Source of the DNA: Aurantimonas sp. 22II-16-19i | GTDB taxonomy: Bacteria; Pseudomonadota; Alphaproteobacteria; Rhizobiales; Rhizobiaceae | Direction: 5' to 3' | DNA: 64,000 nucleotides | Assembly: GCF_002088275.1 (NCBI RefSeq) | Contig: NZ_AQQS01000023.1 | Span: 1 to 64,000 of the forward strand | Shown here: positions 52,358 through 60,785 of the stretch, piece after piece | How the letters are laid out: every line of letters starts with the position of its first letter | How positions within the stretch are numbered: position 1 is the stretch's first letter | The notes under the pieces: generated by a model | Seen by the model: only the letters and a program-made list of their open reading frames with translations | Told to the model about the DNA's origin: nothing | The model's database searches: none | Translations under genes and position numbers: made by a program

Positions 52358-52786
52358 ATGAAGACGACCGCCATTTTCTCGGCCGCCTTTCTTGGCGCGT
52401 CCCTCCTCAGCTACGGCGCTGTTGCTCAGACTGCCACCGATCAGACGATCGTTCCGGGCTCCGATGCCCAGCGTGAACTGCAGAATGCCGAGAGCCGCGA
52501 CGATGTCGGGGACAATCCCGGCATGAATTCGGCCGAGACGGTTTCCCCCGACACCCAGACCATGGTTCCGGGTAACGAGTCGCAGCGTGAGCTGCTTCGG
52601 GCTGACGAGCGTAACGATGTCGCCGACGAGGACACCGTGACGACCGGCGCCACCACCGGTGGGGCCAACGTCGAGAGCGACACGCTGGTCCCGGGTTCGG
52701 GGGCCACCTTCTCTCCGGAACAGCCTCCGACGACGCAGTCGGGCAAGGCGCTTCAGGACGAGTCGCCGGCCAGCCAGACCCAGTAA
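52358..52786 (+). CDS. exported protein with internal 26-residue repeats
   Basis: A 142-residue protein with a signal peptide (1-24, ending VAQ-TA). The mature part is acidic, with no hydrophobic core and no cysteine. Residues 27-52 and 65-90 are repeats of one unit sharing TDQT/DTQT, VPG, QREL, the central ER/SR and DDV/NDV; a third partial copy begins at 107 (ESDTLVPGS). AAAGGA lies before the ATG. I do not recognise the family. Disorder and a periplasmic location are likely. Confidence 0.72.
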   Translation: MKTTAIFSAAFLGASLLSYGAVAQTATDQTIVPGSDAQRELQNAESRDDVGDNPGMNSAETVSPDTQTMVPGNESQRELLRADERNDVADEDTVTTGATTGGANVESDTLVPGSGATFSPEQPPTTQSGKALQDESPASQTQ

Positions 52787-52825
52787 GGCTTCGCGGCACT
52801 TCGCCGCCCAGCCGGATAACTTCGA

Positions 52826-52864
52826 GGGGCCGCTCCAGCTGACGCTGGGCGGCCCCTTCGCTTT
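52826..52864 (+). terminator. terminator after the repeat protein gene
   Basis: An 8-bp stem (GGGGCCGC/GCGGCCCC) continued by CCAGC/GCTGG around a 4-base loop, then TTCGCTTT. It lies 40 bases after the stop and about 60 bases before glnD. Confidence 0.6.
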
Positions 52865-52924
52865 GCCGATTCGGGGAGTTGGGATATAGCCGGGCGGCCC
52901 ATTCCAGACGCCGCAGGATTGCAG

Positions 52925-55798
52925 ATGTCACAGCAAGCGGTCGCCAACCGCGTCAACCCCGATGATGCCGGCCATGCCAGCCAGCAGATCGACGTCTCAG
53001 GCTTCATCGATGCGGGGGGCATCACGGCGAGACTGACGACAATCGCGGAGGCGGACAGCGCGGGCGGTGCCTCGGACGATGCGCGCGCGAAGGTTCTTGC
53101 CTTGCTGCGGGACGCCGTTCGGGAAGCGCGCTCGCGCGTCGAGGAAGCCTTCCGGGAGGATCGCGCCGGCCACGACTGCGCCAGGCGCCTGGCATCGATC
53201 CAGGACATCCTGATCGAGCGCATCCACGACTACGCCCTCAATCACGTCTTCCCCTCGTCCAATCTCTCCTCCGGCGAGCGCATGGCCATCGTCGCCGTCG
53301 GCGGTTACGGCCGCGGAACGCTGGCGCCGGGGTCCGATATCGACCTGTTGTTCCTCCTTCCCTACAAGCAGACGGCGCTCGGCGAGCAGGTGGTGGAATA
53401 TCTCCTCTATCTGCTCTGGGATCTCGGCTTCAAGGTCGGGCACGCGACCCGCACCGTCGACGAGTGCATCAAGCTGTCCCGCGCCGACATGACGATCAGG
53501 ACCGCGATCCTGGAGCGCTGGCTGATCGTCGGAGACGTGTCGCTCTTCGCCGAACTCGGCGAGCGGTTCCAGCGCGAGGTCGTCGAGGGGACCAGCGAGG
53601 AGTTCATCGCCGCCAAGCTCGCCGAACGCTCCGCCCGCCACGCCAAGCTCGGCAACACGCGATACCTCGTCGAGCCGAACGTCAAGGAGGGCAAGGGCGG
53701 CCTGCGCGATCTCAACACGCTGTTCTGGATCGCGAAGTATCACTACCGGGTGACGACGACCGAGGCGCTGGCCGAACTCGGCGTCATCTCGCGGCGCGAG
53801 CTCAAGCTGTTCCAGAAGGCCGAGGACTTTCTCTGGGCGGTGCGCTGCCACCTGCATTTCGCCGCCGGCAAGGCGGAAGAGCGCCTCTCTTTCGATCTCC
53901 AGCCGGAGATCGCCGAGCGACTCGGCTACAATGCCCATCCTGGCCTGAAGGACGTCGAGCGCTTCATGAAGCACTACTTCCTGATCGCCAAGGACGTCGG
54001 CGATCTGACGCGCATCCTCTGCGCGGCGCTGGAAGAGCAGCACGCCAAGCCGGCCCCGGGGATCGCGGGGATCCGCAATCTGGTGCGCAACCTGCGCGGC
54101 CGGGCGAAGAAGATCCCCGGCACGATCGACTTCCACATCGACAACAACCGCATCAACGTTTCCTCGCCGACGGTCTTCCGGGACGATCCGGTGAACCTTA
54201 TCCGGGTGTTCCGGCTCGCCGCCTCGAACAACCTCGAATACCATCCCGACACGCTGAAGCTGATCCGCCGCTCGCTTCGGCTGATCAATGGCGAGCTGCG
54301 CGACAATCGCGAAGCCAACAGCCTGTTTCTCGACGTCCTGACCGACCGGAACAATCCGGAGTTCCACCTTCGCCGGATGAACGAGGCGGGCGTCCTGGGG
54401 CGCTTCATCCCGGAATTCGGCAAGATCGTCGCGATGATGCAGTTCTCGATGTATCATCACTACACGGTCGACGAGCATCTCCTGCGCACCATCGACAACC
54501 TCTCCCGGATCGAGCGCGGCGACCTGACCATCGACCATCCGATGGCGAGCGAACTCGTCGGCGCGATCAAGGACCGGCGGGCGCTCTACGTGGCGCTGCT
54601 TCTCCACGACATCGCCAAGGGCCGGCCGGAGGATCACTCGGTCGCCGGCGCGCGGATCGCCCGCCGTCTATGTCCCCGGCTCGGCCTCGACGAACACGAG
54701 ACCGAACTCGTCGCCTGGTTGGTCGAGGACCACCTGGTCATGTCGATGACGGCACAGCAGCGCGACATCAACGACCGCAAGACCATCCTCGACTTCGCCG
54801 AGCGGGTGCGCACGCTCGAGCGGCTGAACCTCCTGATGATCCTCACGGTCTGCGACATCCGCGCGGTCGGCCCCGGCGTCTGGAACGGCTGGAAGGGCCA
54901 GCTGCTGCGCACGCTCTATCTCGAGACCGAGCCGACGCTGACCGGCGGCTTCACCCGCTCGACCCGGGCCGAGCGGCTCGGCGCCTCGCGCGAGCGCCTG
55001 GCCGAACGCCTCTCGGACTGGAGCGAGGCGGAGCGGGCGGCCTATCTCGACCTCCATTATCCGAACTATTTCCTGACGACGCCTCTCGACGAACAGGTGC
55101 GGCACGCCGCCTTCATCCGCGAGGCCGGGGCGACGGAGCCCCTGAAGACCAGCGTCCGCACCGACAGCTTCCAGGGCATCACCGAAATCATGGTGCTGGC
55201 GCCCGATCACCCGCGGCTCCTGTCGATCCTTGCCGGCGCCTGCGCCGGGGCCGGGGCCAACATCGCCGACGCCCAGGTCTTCACCATGTCCGACGGCCGC
55301 GCGCTCGACGTTCTGGTGCTCAACCGGGAATTTGCCCAGGACGCGGACGAGCTGCGCCGCGGCGAGCGCATCTCGGGCTACATCCGCAGCCTGCTGCAGG
55401 GCAAGGATTCGCGCCGCAAGCTGATCTCGGGGCAGAAATCCAAGCGACCCCCGGCGGCCTTCTCGATCCATCCGAGCGTCAGGGTCGACAACGAGCTGTC
55501 GAACCAGTTCACCGTCGTCGAGATCGAGGGGCTCGACCGGCCGGGGCTCCTGTCCGATCTCACCCGCGCCATGGCCGATCTCAATCTCGACATCCGCTCG
55601 GCGCACATCTCGACCTATGGCGAGAAGGCGGTCGACGTCTTCTACGTCACCGACCTCCTCGGGACCAAGGTGACCAGCGAGAGCCGCACCGAGCGGATCG
55701 TCGCCTGGCTGACCCATGTCTTCGAAAATCCCGGCTCGGAGCCGATGACCGCCGGGATCCTGTCGGCGGAGAAGGCCTACGGACTGTCCCGTTCATGA
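52925..55798 (+). CDS. glnD: bifunctional uridylyltransferase/uridylyl-removing enzyme GlnD
   Basis: A 957-residue nitrogen sensor that uridylylates PII proteins under nitrogen limitation and removes UMP when glutamine is high. The nucleotidyltransferase motif is VGGYGRGTLAPGSDIDLLFL near residue 125. The HD domain (uridylyl removal, with HDIAKGRPEDHS) is in the middle. Two ACT domains at the C-terminus (from about ITEIMVLAPDHPRLLS and FTVVEIEGLDRPGLLSDLTR) sense glutamine. The ATG at 52925 is preferred to a TTG two codons upstream. It is coupled to murJ by a four-base overlap. Confidence 0.96.
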   Translation: MSQQAVANRVNPDDAGHASQQIDVSGFIDAGGITARLTTIAEADSAGGASDDARAKVLALLRDAVREARSRVEEAFREDRAGHDCARRLASIQDILIERIHDYALNHVFPSSNLSSGERMAIVAVGGYGRGTLAPGSDIDLLFLLPYKQTALGEQVVEYLLYLLWDLGFKVGHATRTVDECIKLSRADMTIRTAILERWLIVGDVSLFAELGERFQREVVEGTSEEFIAAKLAERSARHAKLGNTRYLVEPNVKEGKGGLRDLNTLFWIAKYHYRVTTTEALAELGVISRRELKLFQKAEDFLWAVRCHLHFAAGKAEERLSFDLQPEIAERLGYNAHPGLKDVERFMKHYFLIAKDVGDLTRILCAALEEQHAKPAPGIAGIRNLVRNLRGRAKKIPGTIDFHIDNNRINVSSPTVFRDDPVNLIRVFRLAASNNLEYHPDTLKLIRRSLRLINGELRDNREANSLFLDVLTDRNNPEFHLRRMNEAGVLGRFIPEFGKIVAMMQFSMYHHYTVDEHLLRTIDNLSRIERGDLTIDHPMASELVGAIKDRRALYVALLLHDIAKGRPEDHSVAGARIARRLCPRLGLDEHETELVAWLVEDHLVMSMTAQQRDINDRKTILDFAERVRTLERLNLLMILTVCDIRAVGPGVWNGWKGQLLRTLYLETEPTLTGGFTRSTRAERLGASRERLAERLSDWSEAERAAYLDLHYPNYFLTTPLDEQVRHAAFIREAGATEPLKTSVRTDSFQGITEIMVLAPDHPRLLSILAGACAGAGANIADAQVFTMSDGRALDVLVLNREFAQDADELRRGERISGYIRSLLQGKDSRRKLISGQKSKRPPAAFSIHPSVRVDNELSNQFTVVEIEGLDRPGLLSDLTRAMADLNLDIRSAHISTYGEKAVDVFYVTDLLGTKVTSESRTERIVAWLTHVFENPGSEPMTAGILSAEKAYGLSRS

Positions 55799-57435
55799 GC
55801 CTCCTGTCGAAGTTCGCGACCGTCGGCGGAGCGACCCTCGTCAGCCGCATCTTCGGCTTCGCCCGCGAGATGCTGATGGCCTCGGCGCTCGGCGTCGGTC
55901 CGGTCGCCGACGCCTTCAACCTGGCCTTTCGCTTTCCCAACCTGTTTCGCCGGCTCTTCGCCGAAGGCGCCTTCAACGCGGCCTTCATCCCGCTGTTTGC
56001 GCGGTCGCTCGAAGAGGAGGGCGAGGAGGGAGCCCGGCGCTTCGCCTCGGAGGTCTTCTCGACGCTCTTCGTCATTTTGACCGGGCTGACGGTGCTGGCG
56101 ATGATCTTCATGCCCTTCCTGGTGAAGACGATCATCGCGCCCGGCCTTGCGGTCTGCATGGACGACCCGGAGGCCGGCGGAGCGGTGATCTCCTGCGCCG
56201 ACCGCTACGACGTCACGGTCGCCTTCTCGCGCATCATGTTTCCCTATCTCGCCTGCATGTCGCTGATGGCGATGGTGTCGGGCATCCTCAACGCGTTTCG
56301 CCGATTCTTTGCCGCCGCCGCGGCGCCGACGCTGCTCAACTTCATCCTGATCGCGGTGCTCGGCTATGCTCTGCACGTCGATGCCGACAAGCCGACCATC
56401 GGCTTCATGATGAGTTGGGGCGTACTCGCCGCCGGCTTTGCCCAGCTCCTCATGGTGGCTGTCGCCATGCGGTTGGCCGGCTTTGGCGTCGCCATGCGGC
56501 GCCCGCGCTGGACGAAGGGCCTGAAGCGGCTCCTGATCCTTGCCGGCCCCGCCGCACTGATCGGCGGCATCACCCAGATCAACCTGTTCGTCGGCCAGGC
56601 GATCGCCTCGTTCAAGCCGGGCGCGGTGTCGATCCTGCAATATGCCGACCGGCCCTACCAGCTCCCGCTCGGCATGGTCGGCGTCGCCATCGGCGTCGTC
56701 CTCCTGCCGGAACTGGCGCGGGCGCTGAAGGCCGGCCATCTGCGCGAGGCGCAACACACCCAGAACCGCAGCCTGGAATTCGCGCTGTTCCTCACCGTGC
56801 CGGCGGCCGTCGCGCTGTTCCTGATCCCCGAGCCGATCATCCGGCTGATCTACGAGCGCGGCGAATTCGAACCCGAGGCGACACGCGCCGTCGCAGCCGT
56901 CCTCGGGCTCTACGCCCTCGGCCTGCCGGCCTTCGTGATGATCAAGGTGTTCTCTCCCGGCTATTTCGCGCGCGAGGACACCAAGACGCCGATGATCGCC
57001 ACGCTGATCTCGGCCGGCGCCAACATCGTTCTCTCCCTCGGCCTGTTCTGGCTCCTCGCCGAGCGTGGCATCGCGCTCGCCACCACCATCGCCGGCTGGC
57101 TCAATGCCGGCCTCCTGTTCCTCGGGCTTTATCGACGCGGCCTTTGGGAAATCGACCGCGCCTTGCTGAAGCGGGCCTTCCTCGTCTGCCTCTGTTCGGC
57201 CGTCATGGGCGTCGTCCTGATCTTCGGCCTCATCGAGCTTTCGCCATGGCTGGGTTCCGACGACGGCGTGCACCGCCAGCTGCCGGCGCTGGGCGCGCTG
57301 GTGCTTGCGGCGATGGCGATCTATTTCGGTCTCGCCTTTCTCACCGGTGCGGCCGACCGCAGCCAGCTGATGACCCTGATGCGGCGGCGGCGGCGGCAGG
57401 CCGCTCCATCGGCCACCAAGCCGGAGGACGAATGA
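55795..57435 (+). CDS. murJ: lipid II flippase MurJ
   Basis: A 546-residue polytopic MOP-superfamily protein with about 14 spans. It starts LSKFATVGGATLVSRIFGFA, and the cationic lumen motifs REMLMASALG and FRFPNLFRRLFAEGAFNAAF match MurJ. It flips lipid-linked peptidoglycan precursors across the inner membrane. The C-terminus ends in a basic tail (MRRRRRQAA). It overlaps glnD by four bases and the VOC gene by four. The glnD-murJ pair is common in rhizobia, where trpS often follows (from memory); here a VOC gene follows instead. Confidence 0.95.
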   Translation: MSLLSKFATVGGATLVSRIFGFAREMLMASALGVGPVADAFNLAFRFPNLFRRLFAEGAFNAAFIPLFARSLEEEGEEGARRFASEVFSTLFVILTGLTVLAMIFMPFLVKTIIAPGLAVCMDDPEAGGAVISCADRYDVTVAFSRIMFPYLACMSLMAMVSGILNAFRRFFAAAAAPTLLNFILIAVLGYALHVDADKPTIGFMMSWGVLAAGFAQLLMVAVAMRLAGFGVAMRRPRWTKGLKRLLILAGPAALIGGITQINLFVGQAIASFKPGAVSILQYADRPYQLPLGMVGVAIGVVLLPELARALKAGHLREAQHTQNRSLEFALFLTVPAAVALFLIPEPIIRLIYERGEFEPEATRAVAAVLGLYALGLPAFVMIKVFSPGYFAREDTKTPMIATLISAGANIVLSLGLFWLLAERGIALATTIAGWLNAGLLFLGLYRRGLWEIDRALLKRAFLVCLCSAVMGVVLIFGLIELSPWLGSDDGVHRQLPALGALVLAAMAIYFGLAFLTGAADRSQLMTLMRRRRRQAAPSATKPEDE

Positions 57436-57824
57436 GCCGGACCCGGATCGCTCGCGTCGCACTCGTCGTCGAGGACTATGAGCTGGCGATCGACTGGTTC
57501 CAACGCTGCCTCGATTTCGCCCTCGTCGAGGATACGCCGCTCGGGCAGGGCAAGCGCTGGGTGCGCGTCGCGCCGAAGGATGGCGTCGGCGCAGAGCTTC
57601 TGCTGGCAAAAGCGGCGAATGAGGAGCAACGAAGCGTCGTCGGGAAGCAGGGCGGCGGCCGCGTCTTCCTGTTCCTCGAAACGGAGGATTTCGCCCGGGA
57701 TCATGCGCGCATGATGGCCGCCGGCGTGCATTTCTTGGAAGAACCGCGGGTCGAGCCCTATGGCACGGTGGCCGTCTTCGAGGATCTCTGCGGCAATCGC
57801 TGGGATCTCATCGAGCCAGCCTGA
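57432..57824 (+). CDS. VOC (glyoxalase/bleomycin resistance) family protein
   Basis: A 130-residue protein with the paired beta-alpha-beta-beta-beta units of the VOC fold. It starts RIARVALVVEDYELAIDWFQ, and ends with the AVFEDLCGNRWDLIEP strand containing Glu. The function cannot be narrowed; members include glyoxalases, dioxygenases and drug-binding proteins. Its start overlaps the murJ stop, so it is made with glnD and murJ. Its stop lies 3 bases from the stop of convergent trmB. Confidence 0.85.
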   Translation: MSRTRIARVALVVEDYELAIDWFQRCLDFALVEDTPLGQGKRWVRVAPKDGVGAELLLAKAANEEQRSVVGKQGGGRVFLFLETEDFARDHARMMAAGVHFLEEPRVEPYGTVAVFEDLCGNRWDLIEPA

Positions 57825-57827
57825 GGC

Positions 57828-58535
57828 TTAAACTTCGAGCTGCCGGAACGTGAGATAAGCCGGCCTGCGCCCCTCGCGGATCGCCTTGGCCTCGTAACGC
57901 GTGCCAGGCCAGCCGGCATAGGGCATGTGCCAGTCGGCCGGACGCGTGGCGGTCCATGCGAAGGCGGGATGATCGGCGACGTGGCGCAGCGTCCAGTTGA
58001 CGTAGGTGTCGATGTCGGATGCGAAGCGGAAGATCCCGCCGGGCTTCAGCACCCGGGCGAAGCGGTCGAGATTGCGCGCGCTGACGAACCGTCGCTTGAA
58101 GTGCTTCTTCTTCGGCCAGGGGTCGGGATAGTTGAGGTCGATGGCGTCAAGGCAGGCGTCCGGCAGCCAGTCGAGCAGCAGCGTGGCGTCGTCGCCATAG
58201 AGGCGAAGATTGCCGCGCGGAGCATCCTCCAGCGCCGACAGCAGCTTGGCCATGCCGTTGACGAAGGGCTCGACGCCGATGAAGCCGCAGGCCGGATCCT
58301 CACCGGCACGGTGGAGGAGATGCTCGCCGCCGCCGAAGCCGATCTCCAGGCGCGTCCGCTCGACGGGGACCTGGAACAGCTCCGCCAGATCGCCCGGCGC
58401 CGGCCGCGACAGATCCAACCCCAGCACCGGCAACCGCTCGTTCAGGAGGTCGACCTGGTGCTGTCTGAGCTTCGGCCCCTTGAGCCGACCGAAGAAGGCT
58501 TCACGACGACGTTCCGGGCGGCCCTCCGCGACCAT
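57828..58535 (-). CDS. trmB: tRNA (guanine(46)-N(7))-methyltransferase
   Basis: A 235-residue Rossmann methyltransferase that makes m7G46 in tRNA. The SAM motif is [13 protein letters not shown], then [13 protein letters not shown], and the family signature [17 protein letters not shown], followed by a [16 protein letters not shown] strand. The frame is open to 58751 through the palindromic repeat at 58568-58612, but the ATG at 58535 gives the normal family length and follows CGGAG. The repeat therefore probably lies in the leader, not the protein. Confidence 0.92.
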   Translation of the reverse strand: MVAEGRPERRREAFFGRLKGPKLRQHQVDLLNERLPVLGLDLSRPAPGDLAELFQVPVERTRLEIGFGGGEHLLHRAGEDPACGFIGVEPFVNGMAKLLSALEDAPRGNLRLYGDDATLLLDWLPDACLDAIDLNYPDPWPKKKHFKRRFVSARNLDRFARVLKPGGIFRFASDIDTYVNWTLRHVADHPAFAWTATRPADWHMPYAGWPGTRYEAKAIREGRRPAYLTFRQLEV

Positions 58536-58567
58536 GGTCGAATGCTCCGTTCTATCATCTTGTTGTC

Positions 58568-58612
58568 GCATGATCTTTTCCGAAAACCGGTTCCCACTCT
58601 TCGGGATCATGC
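58568..58612. repeat. 45-bp dispersed palindromic repeat, copy 2
   Basis: Differs from copy 1 (4715-4759) at 3 of 45 positions, same orientation. It sits 32 bases upstream of the trmB ATG, between trmB and the metK terminator. Read on the minus strand it has no stop and runs in frame into trmB. Confidence 0.85.
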
Positions 58613-58672
58613 TCTGGGCGATCATCCCGAGGATCCGGCCCTTCGCCGCGATCGTCTCGCCTGCGCCCGACA

Positions 58673-58701
58673 ACGCAAAGGGCCCGGCGCTGGCCGGGCC
58701 C
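58673..58701 (-). terminator. terminator of metK
   Basis: GGGCCCGGC pairs perfectly with GCCGGGCCC around a 4-base loop, 63 bases after the metK stop. The minus-strand continuation is TTTGCGTTG, so the T-run is short. Confidence 0.6.
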
Positions 58702-58764
58702 TGATGACAGTCAGGCATCTCACGGCGTCCCGACGATGGCCGGGACGCCATGGTGAGGTTTTCC

Positions 58765-60030
58765 TCAGCCCTTCAGCGCCGCCTTCAGCTTCGGCGCGAG
58801 ATCGGTCTTCTCCCAGGAGAAGGATCCGTCGCGGCCGGGCTTGCGGCCGAAATGGCCGTAGGAGGCGGTCTTGGCGTAGATCGGCTTGTTGAGGTCGAGA
58901 TGCTTGCGGATGCCGGTGGGCGACAGGTCCATCGCCGCGCGGATCGCCTTTTCGACCTGCTCTTCGGTGACGTTGTTGCCGCTTTCGTGCAGGTTCACGT
59001 AGACCGAGACCGGCTGGGCGACGCCGATCGCATAGGCGATCTGGATCGTGCACTTCTCGGCGAGACCGGCCGCGACGACGTTCTTGGCGAGGTAGCGCGC
59101 CGCATAGGCGGCCGAACGGTCGACCTTGGTCGTGTCCTTGCCGGAGAAGGCGCCGCCGCCATGGGGTGCCGCGCCGCCATAGGTGTCGACGATGATCTTG
59201 CGGCCGGTGAGGCCGGCGTCGCCGTCGGGGCCGCCGATCACGAACTTGCCGGTCGGGTTGATGTACCAGACGCAGTTCTCGGCGATCGGCAGATCACCCA
59301 TCGCCTCGCGGATATAGGGCTCGACGACCTGGCGGACCTTGGCCGAATCCCACGTCGGGTCGACATGCTGGGTCGACAGGACGATCGAGGTCACCTCGGC
59401 GGGGTTACCGTTCTCGTAGCGGATCGTCACCTGGCTCTTGGCGTCCGGGCCGAGCTTGGCGGCTTCGCCTTCGCCGGACTTGCGGGCGGCGGCGAGCAGT
59501 TCGAGGATCTTGTGCGAGTAGAAGATCGGCGCCGGCATCAGCTCCGGCGTCTCCTTGCAGGCGTAGCCGAACATGATGCCCTGGTCGCCGGCGCCTTCCT
59601 CGATCTCGTTGGAGCCGTCCTTGTCGCGGATCTCATGGGCCTTGTCGACGCCCTGGGCGATGTCGGCGGACTGGGAGTGCAGGAGCACGTCGATCTTGCA
59701 GGTCTTCCAGTGGAAGCCGTCCTGCTCATAGCCGATGTCGCGGATCGCGCGGCGGGCAGCCGACTTGAAGCGCGAGGGATTGATGACTTCCTTGCCGTTC
59801 TTGTCGGTCTTCATCAGCGAGGGCGGCAGACGGACTTCGCCGGCGATGACGACGCGGTTGGTCGTCGCGAGGGTCTCGCATGCGATGCGCACCGACCAGG
59901 GATCGACGCCGCCTTTCTTCGCTTCCCGGTAGACCAGATCGACGATCTCGTCGGAGATCCGGTCGCAGACCTTGTCGGGATGACCCTCGGAGACGCTCTC
60001 GCTGGTGAATAGATAGTCCATGCGCTGCAT
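58765..60030 (-). CDS. metK: S-adenosylmethionine synthetase
   Basis: A 421-residue enzyme making S-adenosylmethionine from methionine and ATP. Motifs: [20 protein letters not shown] near the start, the ATP-binding [10 protein letters not shown], the phosphate-binding [20 protein letters not shown], and DNA-like loop residues typical of rhizobial MetK with several insertions. GAGGG lies 8 bases before the ATG at 60030. It is preceded by a regulatory-looking hairpin and by an HTH regulator gene upstream on the same strand. SAM made here serves trmB and the rRNA methyltransferases of this window. Confidence 0.96.
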   Translation of the reverse strand: MQRMDYLFTSESVSEGHPDKVCDRISDEIVDLVYREAKKGGVDPWSVRIACETLATTNRVVIAGEVRLPPSLMKTDKNGKEVINPSRFKSAARRAIRDIGYEQDGFHWKTCKIDVLLHSQSADIAQGVDKAHEIRDKDGSNEIEEGAGDQGIMFGYACKETPELMPAPIFYSHKILELLAAARKSGEGEAAKLGPDAKSQVTIRYENGNPAEVTSIVLSTQHVDPTWDSAKVRQVVEPYIREAMGDLPIAENCVWYINPTGKFVIGGPDGDAGLTGRKIIVDTYGGAAPHGGGAFSGKDTTKVDRSAAYAARYLAKNVVAAGLAEKCTIQIAYAIGVAQPVSVYVNLHESGNNVTEEQVEKAIRAAMDLSPTGIRKHLDLNKPIYAKTASYGHFGRKPGRDGSFSWEKTDLAPKLKAALKG

Positions 60031-60053
60031 TCGATGTTCCCTCTTCTGGGGCT

Positions 60054-60099
60054 GTGCGACCGGCCAAGCAGATCCCCTCCGCTTTCATACGGGTCGCAC
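60054..60099 (-). promoter_or_regulatory. hairpin in the metK leader
   Basis: GTGCGACC at 60054-60061 pairs perfectly with GGTCGCAC at 60092-60099, 24-69 bases upstream of the metK start. It does not match the SAM-II or SAM/SAH riboswitch consensus I know. It could be an unassigned leader element or chance structure. Confidence 0.4.
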
Positions 60100-60219
60100 G
60101 CCGGCTCGGATAAGAATGATCGGGGAGTGATATTCCCGGTGGCCGCAGCGGGGTTTGGGCCAAGGCCGTGGCAAGGTCAAGCCACAAGAGCGGTCGAAAA
60201 CGCCCGATTTGCGGGATTC

Positions 60220-60645
60220 TTACGTTTTGGAACCGTCGTCGGAGCCGTCCGCCAGGGTGCGCACGAGGTCGATGACGCGCTTGCGAACCTTCGGATCGGC
60301 GATCTTGACGAAGGCGCGATTGAGCTGCAGTCCCTCGGATGTCGACAGGAAATCAACGACGTAGTCCGAGCCGCTTTCCTGCAGGCCGGCGCCCGAACTG
60401 GCCGAAGAGCCGGGTGCGTCCTCGAAGAAATACGAGACCGACACGTTAAGGACGTCGGAAATGTTCTGAAGGCGGCTCGCACCGATGCGGTTCGAGCCCT
60501 TTTCATATTTCTGGACCTGCTGGAATGTGATGCCGAGCGCCTCGCCCAGCTTCTCCTGGCTCATGCCGAGCATGGTGCGCCGCAGCCGGACCCGGGAACC
60601 TACATGCGTGTCGATGGGGTTCGGCTTCTTCTTGCTCTCCTGCAT
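60220..60645 (-). CDS. XRE-family HTH transcriptional regulator
   Basis: A 141-residue DNA-binding protein. The HTH spans residues ~15-70 with LRRTMLGMSQEKLGEALGIT and FQQVQKYEKGSNRIGASRL. The C-terminal half (from about SDYVVDFLS) is helical, with LNRAFVKIADPKVRKRVIDL. Rhizobia carry this gene between lnt and metK, as here. It may regulate metK or be part of a broader network. The target is unknown. Confidence 0.88.
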   Translation of the reverse strand: MQESKKKPNPIDTHVGSRVRLRRTMLGMSQEKLGEALGITFQQVQKYEKGSNRIGASRLQNISDVLNVSVSYFFEDAPGSSASSGAGLQESGSDYVVDFLSTSEGLQLNRAFVKIADPKVRKRVIDLVRTLADGSDDGSKT

Positions 60646-60785
60646 CGCTCACGCCTTTTCGCTTCGGATCTCAACGTCGCGGCCGGGCCGGAAGATCAAT
60701 CGACGAGAGGCCGTCCGTCCTCTCCTGAACAAAATTCAGAACCCCTTAGGATGTTCAAAGGGCGTCGCCCATTCGCGATGCCTTG

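Noticed and set aside
60031-60219. SAM-II or SAM/SAH riboswitch before metK.
   Set aside because: The conserved cores of those classes are absent; only a simple hairpin is visible.
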